In this document: piece by piece, positions 1 to 11,549 of the stretch
Numbering within the stretch: the stretch's first letter is position 1
How the letters are laid out: each line of letters opens with the position of its first letter
Source: Glebionis coronaria
Lineage: Eukaryota; Streptophyta; Magnoliopsida; Asterales; Asteraceae
Assembly: GCA_025667525.1 (NCBI GenBank)
Contig: CM046878.1
Span: 576,952,868 to 577,016,867, forward strand
Direction of reading: 5' to 3'
Length of the DNA stretch: 64,000 bases
Program-made: the position numbers and the translations under genes
The notes under the pieces: model-generated
What the model was told of the DNA's origin: nothing
What the model saw: the letters and a program-made list of their open reading frames with translations, nothing else
Databases searched by the model: none

Positions 1-290
1 AGGCGTGGCGTTGCGGCATGTCCAAGCTACACGCTTTAGAAGCTAAGGCGAAACTTTAGCGTTTTTATAGCGTGACTTATGGCGGCAAAACCAATAAAAA
101 TATATTTACGTTGCATCATATTTCAATATTATATTTATATTGAGTTCACAATAAGTTCACAATAACTCTCCTTACATGTAATAATATTCATTTTTGTAGT
201 TGAATTCAAAAAATCGTCGCACCTCATGTTGTAGCGTGGAGGCCGCGCTTCAAGCTTTAGAGCGCAAGGCGAGATATAGCGAGATATTTA
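1..290 (+). repeat. Dispersed repeat, left copy (cut by window start)
   Basis: A CG-rich end (GGCGTGGCG, then repeated AGCTTTAG/GCGT words) followed by an AT-rich middle and a second CG-rich end. A diverged copy lies in opposite orientation at about 21790-22140; shared blocks include CTCTCCTTACATGTAATAAT and CACCTCATGTTGTAGCG. The left end is outside the window, so the full length is unknown. No coding potential seen. Probably a non-autonomous DNA element; the class is not established. Confidence 0.6.
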
Positions 291-469
291 GAACCATGGA
301 TAAAACAAGTTAAACGAGTTTGGTGGTCAATCTGGTTATCTCAATCGACCAATATAATAGATATAAATAATTTTTAATGTTTAAAAATAAACCTTAAACA
401 ATTTGGCAAATCCGTCACATGTGTAAAAATATAAAAATTAAAAGGATTTTTCTAACCACCACCCAATGG

Positions 470-676
470 GTGTTTTTTTAGCTTTCCATAATTAATATTA
501 TTTCAAAATATGAACTCATTATTTCTCTAAATACATAATTCTAGCATATATAATTAAGGTAAGTTAATTATAATAAGGTATGCATTAATATTATGTAAGT
601 TTATATTTAGAAATGTTTTTAATTAACTAAGTTTATATTTGGAAATGATATTAATTATAGAAAGCTAAAAAAACAC
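470..676. repeat. Foldback MITE-like inverted repeat
   Basis: Two arms of about 35 bases, at 470-505 and 641-676, are near-perfect inverted copies: the left arm contains TTAGCTTTCCATAATTAATA and the right arm is its reverse complement with few changes. The roughly 135-base centre has the short direct repeat AGTTTATATTT twice. I could not see a target duplication, so the family is not assigned. Confidence 0.5.
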
Positions 677-727
677 GAGAAAGTTGTAAATGAAAACGGA
701 TTAGATTATGTTTTCGTCACCTTTACT

Positions 728-740
728 ACTATATATATCT
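728..740 (+). promoter_or_regulatory. TATA-like box of the gene interrupted by copia 1
   Basis: CTATATATATCTG lies about 40 bases before the copia 1 insertion site. If the element and one copy of its duplication are removed, a good start context (ACCGCCATGG at about 21240) follows roughly 85 bases downstream, ahead of the C2-like reading frame. The link is inference from spacing. Confidence 0.35.
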
Positions 741-780
741 GCGTAAAGCATTCATTCGACCATGCAGAATTAAAAACGTT

Positions 781-2037
781 TGTAGAAACTAGAAGGGGGG
801 GGTTGAATAGTTTCTTATATTTACTTGTTAAAATGTGGTTTCCAAAAATCCTTTTTCAAAAACTTAGGCTTGAGGAAATATGTGAAATCTTCTTATGCAC
901 AATATGAACAATGATAGTGTAACTAAACTAATACTAACAAAAATATATCCACAAAGAATAAAGAATGATAGTGTAACTAATCTAATACTAACACATGTAT
1001 ATGCATAAAGAATAAAGAATGTAAAGAGTTAAGGGTAAAGAAAGATCAAACCGAACACCAAGTATTTATAGTGGTTCGGTAACGAAGCTCACTCCTCGTT
1101 CCTACTCCACTCCTCGAGTACTCCTTACTCGAGAGTTCACTACACAACAAGCTCCTTATGGTGGAGAAAACCGTACACGTCGCTTAACCAATTTCCGACT
1201 CTAAGCTAAAAGTCGAGCCCTAATCGTAGATAGGACCAATCTACACAACTATACTTAGTACATACACAACTACTTGGATCTTCACAACTATGACACAACT
1301 ACAAATGTATAAAATTAGATCTTCAATGGATCTTTGGTGGTGGATTCAACACTTCACAAGGATAGTGTTCTTCTCTTTGCACTTGGAGAGGAAGGGATGG
1401 AAGAACAAGATTCACTCTTCTTAAACAAGTAATAATCAAACAAATGATCAAAGATTTGAGTGATTAAAGAAGGGGTTTGAATCTGGAAATAAATGTGCAA
1501 AAGAGGTGAGGTGAAAAGCTGAGAATGGTCCACTATTTATAGGACAAAGGAGCCAACGGCTATATCTGCCCGCGGTACCCTATCTTAGCCTGCGGTACCT
1601 TATCGATAAGGTACCGCCTAGGTGCTAAGGTACCGCCGGACTAGACTCCGCTCCTTTTTGTCCTTTAGTGGTGGAGGTCTTATCTGGATATAAAAATATT
1701 CTGAAAGGATATTCTTAACCAAATAAGAATATGCCATTTTCAAATTTCAAATAATTAATTTAATAAAACATTTTCTTAAAAAGAAAGTTTAATAAAAACT
1801 TGTCACACTTAATAAAAAGTGAGTTTTAAGAAAAGATTAAATCACTTGATCACTTGATTAAGGTTAGTACTTGTTTATCCATACCTTAAGTGAAAATGGG
1901 TAAAATGAAAAATACTTGAACTCAAGAATTCGTTTTTCGTTGTTTTCGTAAATGCTTGTTTTTACATATTGTCGTAATCAAAACAAAGCGAGACCGAAAA
2001 ATGCAAGTAACGTTTGTAGTCATTTATTTCATTAACA
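781..2037 (-). repeat. 3' LTR of copia 1
   Basis: 1257 bases, nearly identical to 19935-21197. In element orientation it starts TGTTAATG and ends TTTCTACA. It holds a TATA box (CTATAAATAG on the minus strand, about 1532-1543) and a perfect 26-base palindrome at 1592-1617 upstream of that box. Confidence 0.93.
1592..1617. repeat. Perfect 26-base GGTACC palindrome in the LTR
   Basis: Half-site GCGGTACCTTATC followed by its exact reverse complement. Flanking imperfect half-copies (CGCGGTACCC at 1571, CTAAGGTACCGCC at 1624) give a cluster. The other LTR carries the same palindrome at 20751-20776, and relatives occur at 3010-3031 and inside gag at 18322-18400. Conserved palindromic motifs in noncoding parts of Sireviruses are known; this one may be a binding or structural site. 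Confidence 0.85.
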
Positions 2038-2039
2038 AT

Positions 2040-2052
2040 CTCCCCCTTTTTG
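2040..2052 (-). other. Polypurine tract of copia 1
   Basis: Minus strand reads AAAAAGGGGGAG two bases before the TG start of the 3' LTR. This is the plus-strand DNA priming site of LTR elements. Confidence 0.85.
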
Positions 2053-2479
2053 ATTCCGACAATACATAAACTCAATCACACAAAAACAAGATTTTCGAAG
2101 ACGAGTTTATTCATTTCTCCCCCTTTGTCGAAGCAAAAAGGTTGCACCAGTCGGTGTTTGAAGAAACGGACTTCGCAAAGACTCCCCCTTGGTGCTTACT
2201 ACCCCTAGCTTGGGGCACCGAGGAATCGAGATATGGTGACAAGCTACATAGAAGGGTTAGTTGAACAAAAGAAACAACCAACAATATATAGCAATAGGTC
2301 ACATAAAAAAATAAAAGAGAAGAAAACACAAAGACAAAGATCCAAGATAGGTTACTAAAAGAACATCATACAAACAAGTATGGAAAAAGAAACAAGCCAA
2401 AAGCATAAATCTAATCCTAGTTATTCTAGAATTCTAAGATTTGCTTGGATTTGGTGTCTTGTGGATAAGCAACCAATGC

Positions 2480-2854
2480 TTATATGAAAGACAAGGTAAT
2501 GGCAGAGGGTGGTGGTGGTGGCTTGTTGGAGATCTCATAATCAAAGTGAAGAGAAGGCTTGATTAAGAGACTCTTGATGTAGCTCAAATCCTCATAGATG
2601 TGTGCCATAGCAAGGTGTTGATATTGAAAACATTGACAATATGTTCCATGATGCATGACATTATCATGAGAAGGAGGAAGAACACTAAAGGGTGGTGGTG
2701 GAAGAAAAGATGTTCCACAATCAACATTCTTGGTAAGAGACATGTGATTAAGAGTGTTCTTGGGTGGGTTTGGATTGAAAGCAATTGGAGAAAATGGAGA
2801 AGATTCAAGGCTTTCATTTGGAGAATAAGACATTTTGGATGTGAAGTAATGCAA
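2480..2854 (-). CDS. Hypothetical ORF in the 3' internal region of copia 1
   Basis: 124-codon frame between RNase H and the 3' LTR. It is rich in Pro, Ser and His, with a run of five prolines near the C terminus, and has no recognised domain, membrane segment or catalytic motif. Some Sireviruses carry an extra frame after pol, often called env-like, but this is much shorter than the several hundred residues usual there and I cannot show similarity. It may be a remnant of such a frame or chance. The surrounding 2053-3516 is otherwise noncoding and contains a GGTACC palindrome at 3010-3031. Confidence 0.2.
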   Translation of the reverse strand: MHYFTSKMSYSPNESLESSPFSPIAFNPNPPKNTLNHMSLTKNVDCGTSFLPPPPFSVLPPSHDNVMHHGTYCQCFQYQHLAMAHIYEDLSYIKSLLIKPSLHFDYEISNKPPPPPSAITLSFI

Positions 2855-3009
2855 AATGCTTATGGTTTAAATAGGGAAGGCTTAGGGTATTTTTGGGGTG
2901 GTCAAAGGGTTTGAAACAAAGATTCTCAAAAATGTTGAAGCAAATCTGGAGTTTCAGACAAAAACCCGAAAAAGGAAGGCACTGTAGGCGGTTCCTTATC
3001 TAGGGTGGT

Positions 3010-3031
3010 GGTACCTTATCAATAAGGTACC
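3010..3031. repeat. GGTACC palindrome, internal copy
   Basis: GGTACCTTAT and its reverse complement separated by CA, so a near-perfect palindrome. Outer elements GGCGGTTCCTTATC (2987-3000) and GGAACCGCC (3044-3052) form a second, nested inverted pair. It matches the LTR palindrome family. Confidence 0.7.
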
Positions 3032-3516
3032 GCGGATCACTATGGAACCGCCTGCAGAAGCAGGGTTTGGTGTTTGGAGGAAGATTTTTCAGCAAATCTT
3101 ATTTTTCTAGTCTAACTTATCATAGGGATATGCTTAAAAGCAAAGATAGACAAAGAAAACATATGCAAACTTACCAAATAGAGATTTGACCAAAATACAT
3201 GGATTAAAAAATCGATGTAGGAGGTGTGTAAGACAAGACCTTAAGTCATGACACAATGATCCTCCATGATTCTATCTTGTTCTTGCTATGTTTGAGAGAA
3301 TCATACATATGAATTATGTAAGCTCTAGATTAATAGCGAGAATCTATGAAAAATCGTTTTTAGATTGAATTAACAATGTCAAGCGAATTTCTCAACCATT
3401 TTCGAAAGAGACTTTGAGGATTTTGAAAAGGAGAAGAGAGGGTTTTTTTTTCAAAAAGAGTTTGGAAGACTCAATGACTCAAAGTGGTAAAAGAAAACAC
3501 ACAAGAAGAAAAGAAT

Positions 3517-4134
3517 TTAAGGAAGATGTTCCATTAATCCTAGACCTAGACGCAAGTAATTAAAAGGTTCCCTCTTAAATGGCTTAGTGAAGATATCGGC
3601 TAAGTTGCCCTCGGAGGGCACCTTTTCAATAGAAATGTTCCCCTTTTGAACATTATCCCTAAGGAAATGGTGTCTAATTTCTATGTGTTTGGTTCGCGAA
3701 TGTTGCACGGGATTCTTGCTTAGGTCTATAGCGCCTTTATTATCGCACATGATGGGAACATCATCAAGAGAAATCCCATAATCAACAAGCGCTTGCTTCA
3801 TCCATAGAGCTTGTTGGCATGCTTTTCCGGCACTCACATACTCGGCTTCCGTGGTGGATATTGCAAGAGCGGTTTGTTTCTTGGAGAACCAAGAAGTTAA
3901 ACAACAACCCATGAAGGTACAAACTCCACTAGTGCTTTTTCGGTCCACATAGTCTCCCGCATGATCCGAGTCCGCGTAGACAATGGTTTCTACGCCGGTC
4001 CCTTTAGGATACCATAATCCTAAATATATAGTGCCTTTAATGTATCAGAAGATACGCTTAACCGCTTCAAGGTGAGAGGTTTTGGGAGCCTCTTGGAAGC
4101 GAGCACAAAGGCAAACACTAAACATGATATCCGG
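3517..4134 (-). pseudogene. Copia 1 RNase H domain
   Basis: RNase H end of the copia polyprotein. The open stretch 3517-3948 contains the family block DRKSTSGVCTF, the active-site region with TEAEYVSAGKACQQ, a DNKGAI block and H-x-R-T-K-H-I-E-I-R-H-H-F, all typical of copia RNase H. The part upstream to 4134 is also RNase H-like but is cut off from RT by a TGA at about 4135 and has further interruptions. The frame ends at 3517, which is the natural polyprotein end by comparison with the family. Not expected to be functional. Confidence 0.85.
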
Positions 4135-5454
4135 TCAAATTGCCGTTAGGTACAACAAACTACCAATCATACCTCTATATTTGGTGTTGTCTACCGACTC
4201 ACAATCATCATCTACGGCGAGCTTAGTATCCGAGGCCATAGGGGTCTTCACTGGTCTAGATTCTTCTAATCCAAATTTCTTTAGCATTTCTTTAGCGTAC
4301 TTAGATTGACTAAAGAAAATACCATCGTCCATTTGTTTAATTTGGAGTCCTAAAAAGAAGTTAAGTTCTCCCATCATACTCATTTCAAACTCATCATGCA
4401 TGATTTTGGCAAAGTCATCACACAATTCTTGACAAGTTGAGCCAAATATAATTTCATCAACATATATTTGTACGATTATGAGGTGAGGACCTTTCTTCTT
4501 TGTAAAGAGTGTATTGTCTACCATTCCCATGGTATACTCATGTTTAACAAGAAACTCTTTAAGTCTATCATACCAAGCTTTGGGTTCTTGTTTGAGTCCA
4601 TAAAGTGCTTTCTTAAGCTTGTAAACATGGTCCGGTTTCTCAAAATCAATGAAGCCGGGAGGTTGAGCCACATATACCTCCTCATTGATCAAACCGTTAA
4701 GAAATGCACTCTTTACATCCATTTGTTGAAGCTTAAAATCTAAGGCACAAGCGTAGGCTAAAAGGATTCTAATTGATTCTAATCTAGCTACCGGTGCATA
4801 TGTCTCGTCATAATCAATCCCTCCTTGTTGATTATAGCCTTGTGCTACAAGTCTAGCTTTGTTACGAGACACAACACCATTCTCATCTAACTTATTCCTA
4901 TATACCCATTTGGTTCCTATAATGGTAGAACTTCTAGTTGGAGGAACAATTTCCCAAACATCATTGGCAACAAATTGATTCAATTCTTCTTGCATCGCAA
5001 TGACCCAACTCTCGTCCGACAAAGCTTCTTTAACATTCTTTGGTTCAATCAAGGAGACGAAACAAAAGAAGTTGCTTTGGTTTTGAACTTGAGATCTTAG
5101 GTTCCTTTGATTTAAGTCACCAATGACATTATTCAGAGTATGATCCCTAGACTCCTTAATGTTTACTTCCTTTTCAACACTAAGGTCTTCAACTCCTATT
5201 TTTCTAACCTCTTTGGCTTTAACTACTTCTAATTCATCCAAGTCATCATCAACCAATGGCGGTGTCTTTGGTGAAGGAGAGGTTTCATCAAAGGTTACGT
5301 TGAGTGATTCTTCAATAACCCCCGAGGTTCTATTTAGGACTATGTAGGCTTTACTAGTTTGGGAACAACCTAAAAGGATACCTTCGTAAGACTTTGGGTC
5401 AAACTTGGTAAGGTAGTCTTTGGTGTTGAGGATAAAGCACTTGCTTCCAAACAC
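4135..5454 (-). pseudogene. Copia 1 reverse transcriptase and integrase C-terminal part
   Basis: 439 codons. The first third is the variable linker between integrase and RT; then the RT domain begins around residue 160 with W-E-I-V-P and GTKWVYRNK, followed by KARLVAQGYNQQ, DETYAPVARL, MDVKSAFLNG and LYGLKQ. The catalytic block reads YVDEIIFGS: the second aspartate of the usual YVDD is glutamate, so polymerase activity is doubtful. The frame ends in TGA in front of Pro-Asp, where the family has Arg (a CGA to TGA change). Upstream, a TGA at about 5520 separates it from the integrase core. Confidence 0.9.
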
Positions 5455-6247
5455 CCTAAAGTATTCTAATGAGGGTTTCTTACCTTTAAGAATCTCATAG
5501 GGGGTCTTTCCTAGGAAAGGTCAAATAAGAATTCGGTTGAGAATATAAGTCAATGTGTCCACGACATTGCACCAAAACTTTTGAGGCAAAGATTGCTCGT
5601 TTAACATCATCCTACTCATCTCTTGAAGAGTCCTATTCTTCCTTTCAACTACCCCATTTGATTGTGGAGTGCTAGGAGCCGAGAAGTTATGGGTAATACC
5701 ATGAGCTTCACAAAAGGCACCAAATTACACTTCATTATCAAATTCCCTACCATGATCCGTCCTAATAGAAACAATTGAACATCCTAGTTGATTTTGAATT
5801 CTTCGACTAAAGATTTCGAAGTGATCGAAAGCTTCATTCTTAGATGCCAAAAATCTAGTCCAAGTGAATCTAGAATAGTCATCAACTATAACTAGGGTAT
5901 AAAGGTTACCTCCATAACTCCGTATGGCGGAAGGTCCAAAAAGATGCATATGTAGGAGCTCTAAGCACCGAGAGGTCGAAACCAAATTATTGGATTTGTG
6001 ACTTGAGTGAACTTGCTTTCCAACTTTGCAAGCATCACAAAAGTGACTATCAAACTTAATCTTGGGGAGGTGTCTTACCAACTCCTTAGAGACTAAAGAT
6101 TAAATTAAACGCATATTAGCGTGACCCAATCTCCTATGCCAAAGAGTAGAACTATCATCTATAATGCCCATGCTTTCTAACACCTTTTCCAATGACTTTT
6201 CCATCTTTTACGATTTCACTGTCATGTTCCGAAAAGATGACCTTACA
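5455..6247 (-). pseudogene. Copia 1 pre-integrase and integrase core
   Basis: From 6247 downward the sequence encodes the GAG_pre-integrase segment (L-W-H-x-R-L-G-H-A-N motif near 6140) and then the integrase core in the open stretch 6081-5725: CDACKVGKQ zinc-type ligands, VIVDDYSRFTW and RTDHGREFDNE. It is broken by TAA at about 6100, TAA at about 5727 and TGA at about 5520; each fits a C-to-T change of a Gln or Arg codon. The gypsy element inserted just upstream of this part. Confidence 0.85.
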
Positions 6248-6252
6248 CTTAT

Positions 6253-9240
6253 TGTAGCACCCCATTTTGATAATGGAAATGTCACATGCAATTATGGCGT
6301 GTCATCAAAGCATACAAGGAAAAATGTCTAAACATTACTTGACCATAAAAGGAAAATACCGGAATCAAACATTGGTAGTCCAAAAGTAAAGCTCATCACA
6401 CACAAACATAGTATAATAAAGGAAAGGACTAAACAATGTCCAAAGCAAATGTATCATAAGAAAGGAAATGCATAAAGTAAAGAAGGCTAGACAGCTTCCA
6501 GTCCATATGCACGTACTCTTAGTGTCTACGAGCGTCCCTGAGTACCTGCCGTTTTGCGAACATAGAAAAGGAAAACGGCTGAGCAAATACGCTCAGTGCA
6601 CGGATGTACAAATAAAGCATGAATAGGATAAGCATATAACATATAACAGCAGAAGAAAACTAAGTCCCGAGTAACCTGGTTAAGTCTTGGTAAAACTAGT
6701 TTATAATTTGAAAAGCTTTATGTTTATCTTGTAAAAACTGTTTATCATATTTTATCATTAGCCAATATAGGTCATGAAAATCCACCGTGTATGAATACTT
6801 GGAGGGGTGACCTCATCATGCAAATTAGAGGGGCTGCCTCTAATTTAATATACTGGTTTTTGGGTAGGAGGGATCAGCTCCTTGTGAAGGATGCAAGGCA
6901 CACACCACATTCACCATGAAATCCTGACTGAAAACATGTAACTAGGATGCACCCATACGCCCCACATGATAAATATAATATAAATGGCCAAAAGCTGAAG
7001 GGACGCCACGAGCAATCACTCCGCCGTGGTGAAGTCATAACATCAGTGCCTCTAATGTTATGGTTATGGTACCTCCATAACTAGGTGAAACTGGTCATGC
7101 ATGTATATGGCTATAGGTATTCTTAATTAAACATAAGCAAATCAAACACATAGCTTATACTACGGGAAAACATTTGGCTGCATACGGGGAATCCTAATAA
7201 GGAAAGAATGTCCATACTGAAAGGACGGGAATCCGTACCTTATGTCCAGTGAACGAAGAAGATGAACTGAGAGGAATCCTACTTCCGTATCACTAGTGCT
7301 ACATAAATACATACATGAATAAGTATCTGCTTACTAAATACGTAGCTGGTTTTATGTCATGTCTCAGCTTATTTTATATGTTCTTACCATGTTTTACTGT
7401 TTTAAAGCCTTAAACCGTGTTTATCTCATATTCTGTTTAATCTGATTAAGTATTTCTGGTATTTCATGCATTATTATACTTACTGTGTAATAATAAGTAA
7501 CTTTCTAAAAATAGCAGGTTTCCTAAAATAGAACGTTTCCAAAAATAGAAAGTTTCCAAAAATAGAAAGTTTCCAAAAATAGAAAGTTACCAAAAATAGA
7601 AAGTTACCAAAAATAGAAAGTTACCAAAAATATAAAGTTTCCAAAAGTAGAATTACTGCTTAAAATAGATAAGTTTCTAAAAATAGAAAGTTTCCATAAA
7701 TAGATCAGCTGTCTTAATTAAATAAGTTTCCATAAATAGATTAGCTGCCTGAAATAAATAAGTTTCTAAAAATAGAAGGTTTCCATAAATAGATTAGATG
7801 CCTTATTTAATTAAGTTTCTAAAAATAGAAAGTTTCCATAATTAGAAATAAGCTGGTTAAATAAGCTAAGTATATAAGCCTAAGTGTTTCCATGATTATT
7901 TTCTAAGTCATATGATATAATGTATAGTTTAATAATTATTTCATGTAATTAAATTAAACTATAGGTTAAAATATTTAATTAAAGTATAACATGTTTTTAA
8001 TTAAATAAAGTTAAATAATTAGGTTAAAACATATATTACTATTTATTAATAATATAACCTAAGTCATGTTAATTAATTAATTATAATCATGGTTTTTAAA
8101 TAATTAATTAATTATAAGTCTAAAATATAAAAATACTTAGGTTAAGTAATTTCATGATTATTAATAATTAAAATAACCTAAGTCATGTTATTAAATTAAT
8201 CATGTCATTTTATTAATTTAATTTTTAACATGAGATCATAAAAAAATAAAAACTAAACATACACCATGAACCGGATCTAGAATCAAAACCATGAACCGGA
8301 CATGAAATCGACACCGTACCCCAAACCAAATCGGGGTACCCCTTGTCTTGATGTTGCCGTGGGACCCACACCAACCAACCGGGACCATATGGTCTCGGTG
8401 GTGGTCGGATGGCCAAACCGAAACCCCCCTTGGGTTCGGTGTAGGCTGCGGCCAAAACAAACACCCCTTAAAACATTACTTTTGATTTTATTAAATCCCA
8501 ATTCATGTTAGATCCATCATTTTAATTAGGTTTTTGCAAAAACATAACATGTTCTTGATTAATAAAAGATCAAATCAAAAGAAAAAGGTTTAAAAAGGAT
8601 TTACCGAATACGTGGATCAAAAGGACAAAGAACAAACACGATCACCAACTAGAATTCCAAGATCCAAGATCAACAAACACCCCCTTGTGGTGTTTTGAGG
8701 TTGGCGGCCAAAAAAGAAGAAGAGAGGAGGGTTTTAGGTTTTTGCTAAAATCTTCTGTAAAGTGATTTTGAGTAGTGTAAAAATCTCTTAACCCCCTTTA
8801 GTAAAATTTACAAATGGGCTTGGCCCATTTGCTCCTTGTAGTCGCGGGTAGGGGGCCCCACATGGGGTACCCGTACCTTTTTCCGTGTCTCGATGTTAAG
8901 TTATTCGTTCATGATTATTTGTGTTCGCGTTTTAAGTGTTCTCGTTACGTAATTATCGTGATCTAATATATTTATTTACGCTCGTAATAAATATATATAC
9001 GTAATTAATAATAGTTCGTGTTTTAAATACGTTCATGATTTCATGATCGCATGTTCGTGATTAATTATTGTCAAATAATTATTACGTGCTCGTGCGTAGT
9101 AAATACTTATCGTGTTCTAACACGTACGTAATACGTAAAATCCTTACACGTAATCGTAATCATGCTATATGAGGAAAGTTTTAATCTAGTACGTACGATC
9201 TTAAGGGTACTATTCATGGTAAAAGCATGCGGGTTTTACA
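6253..9240 (-). repeat. 3' LTR of the chromovirus
   Basis: 2988 bases, beginning TGTAGCACCCC on the plus strand (the other copy has TGTAACACCCC) and ending GGGTTTTACA. It holds a 17-base tandem array near 7495-7870, a very AT-rich block at 7870-8220 and a GC-richer block at 8270-8470. Short open frames in it are not genes. Confidence 0.93.
7495..7870. repeat. 17-base tandem array in the chromovirus LTR
   Basis: Units of the form AAAATAGAAAGTTTCC(A) repeat about eight times at 7500-7640, then degenerate into AATAGATNAGCTGCC and AAGTTTCTA variants. The sister LTR has the corresponding array at about 15815-16160 with small differences in unit type. Confidence 0.85.
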
Positions 9241-9256
9241 ACTCTTCCCCCCTAAA
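9241..9256 (-). other. Polypurine tract of the chromovirus
   Basis: Minus strand reads TAGGGGGGAAGAGT immediately before the 3' LTR. Confidence 0.8.
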
Positions 9257-9314
9257 AAGAATAATTCGTCCCCGAATTATAGATAAAGTAAACTAGAAAA
9301 GAACATACCCGAAT

Positions 9315-11069
9315 TCAAAATATGAAATGAGGGTAAGAAGCCCGGATAGACTCCTCTGTTTCCCAAGTGGCTTCCCGCTCGGTATGATCCTTCCATAGGA
9401 TTTTGACGAATGGAATCGTCTTCCTTCTCATGACTCGTTCTTGTCTGTCAAGAACTCGCTCGGGTTCTTCTATGAAAGTGAGATCTTCACGTATCTGTTC
9501 CAGTGGATACTGAACCATGTGAAGGGGATGATACTGGTACCCTCTGAGTAAGGACACATGAAACACATTGTGCACATGCGAAAGCTGCGGAGGTAACGCC
9601 AATCGGTAAGATACTTCACCGACTCGTTCAATGATATCAAACGGTCCGATGAAACGAGGACTGATCTTCCCTTTAATCCCGAAGCGTCTAACACCACCTG
9701 CCGGCGAAACCTTAAGGAAGACGTGATCTCCTACGTTAAAATGTATGTCCCTACGATGCTTATCGGCATAACTCTTCTGACGTGACCGTGCTTCCTGAAT
9801 TTTCTGCTTAGCTACTGCGATCTTCTCATTGGTCATCTCTATGATTTCTGGTCCTTCAAGTGTTCGCTCGCCAACCTGATCCCAGCAGATTGGGGCGTGA
9901 CACTTTCTGCAATACAACATCTCAAAAGGAACACACTTGATGCTTGCGTGCCAACTGTTGTTGTATGCAAACTCCACCAAACAGATGTAATCGTCCCAAT
10001 CACCCGTCCATTCCAACGCACATGACCTCAACATATCTTCCAATGTATGAATGGTTCGCTTCGACTGTCCGTCCGTTTGAGGATGAAAAGCCGTGCTAAG
10101 CTTAAGTTGTGTACACCAAGCTTTCTGCAGACTCTTCCAAAAGCGTGAAGTGAATCGAGGATCTCTGTCTGAGACGATGCTGGATGGTGCACCGTGGAGT
10201 CTCATGATCTCTCTTCTGTACGTATCAGCGAGTTTACTTACCGGATCTTCCTTGCGGATCGGTAAGAAATGAGCTGATTTGGTAAGTCGATCTACGATAA
10301 CCCAAATTGCATCGTGCTTCCTCTTGGTAGGCGGAAGACCAGTAACAAAATCCATGGTGATTTTGTCCCACTTCCACTCTGGAATATCTAACGGTTGAAG
10401 GAGACCACCAGATCGCTGATGCTCGATCTTAACCTGCTGGCAAGTAAGACATTTGGAGACGTAAGTGGCCACATCCTGTTTCATCCCACTCCACCAAAAG
10501 TACTGCTTGATGTCATGGTACATCTTAGTCGAACCAGGATGTATAGAGAATGGGGAGCTATGAGCTTCAGCTAACAAAGCTTCCCGGAGTTCTTGGTCAT
10601 CAGGAACACAAAGTCTCGTGCCCTGCCATACGATACCATCTGCATCTACTATGAATTCCGTCTGCTTCTCCAAATTCTGTTCTATCGCCCAGATTTCTCC
10701 GTCATCCTTCTGAGCTTCCTTGATCTTAGAGAGTAACTCGGGTTCTACTCTAAGATTATCCCAGTAACCATGCTGTCCACGTACCATGATATCGATGTCT
10801 AGTCGCTCCAAGTCTCTGATGATTTCCTCTTCGATTTTAATGCCGTTGATCATTCCGGACTTCCTGCTAAGAGCATCTGCTACTACATTTGCCTTTCCGG
10901 GATGATACTGTAGATTAATGTCATAATCCTTCAACAGCTCTAACCATCTCCTTTGCCTCATGTTCAATTCACGCTGAGTGAAGATATACTTCAAGCTCTT
11001 GTGGTCCGTGAAAATGTCACATGATTCTCCATATAGGTAGTGCCTCCATATCTTCAATTCAAACACCAC
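9315..11069 (-). pseudogene. Chromovirus RNase H, integrase and chromodomain
   Basis: 584 open codons. Residues 1-70 are the end of RNase H ([17 protein letters not shown]). Around 190-230 is the integrase zinc-binding region with H, H, CLTCQ. The core follows: TMDFVTGLP (first Asp), IVSDRDPRF (second Asp), and at the third acidic position DGQSKRT, where the family has Glu; a G-to-A change gives Lys, so the active site is lost. After the GPF-type end comes a chromodomain (about residues 520-584) with [14 protein letters not shown], which in chromoviruses is thought to guide insertion to particular chromatin. An in-frame TAG at about 11121-11119 separates it from the RNase H start. Confidence 0.92.
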
Positions 11070-11549
11070 AGCTGCAAGTTCCAGGTCATGCGTGGGGTAA
11101 TTTTCCTCATAAGGCTTAAGCTACCGTGAAGCGTACGCGGTCACTTTCCCATGTTGCATGAGAACACAGCCAAGTCCCTTCCCCGATGCATCGCTGTAGA
11201 TTTGAAATCCACCCCTACCAGATGGTAGAGTAAGAATAGGTGCAGATACTAGCTTCTGCTTCAGGTCTTCAAAGCTCTTCTCTCGATCTTCAGTCTAGAC
11301 GAATTTCTCCCCTTTTCGCATCAGTTTGGTCAGTGGTAGTGCTAGGCGGGAAAAGTTCTCCACGAACCTACCGTAATAGCCAGCTAAGCCTAAGAAACTG
11401 CGGACTGCCGTCGCTGATGTCGGCCTTGGCCACTTAGTAATGGCCTCAACCTTCGTTGGATCCATAGTGATTCCTTCTGCTGATACAATGTGACCTAAGA
11501 ATGCCACCTTGTCTAACCAGAACTCACACTTGGAGAATTTAGCATACAA
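11070..11549 (-). pseudogene. Chromovirus RT end and RNase H start
   Basis: Open part 11549-11295 encodes the RT thumb region ([30 protein letters not shown]). It ends in TAG where the family has Trp. The RNase H start (Y-S-D-A-S-G at about 11190) follows in the same frame to a second stop near 11120, where Gln is expected. The segment is offset by one base from the upstream RT frame, so a frameshift lies near 11620. Confidence 0.85.

Noticed and set aside
8225..8511. Overlapping frames of 69-79 codons on both strands, repeated at 16544-16830
   Set aside because: They lie in the same GC-richer block of both chromovirus LTRs and read in several frames at once; base composition, not genes.
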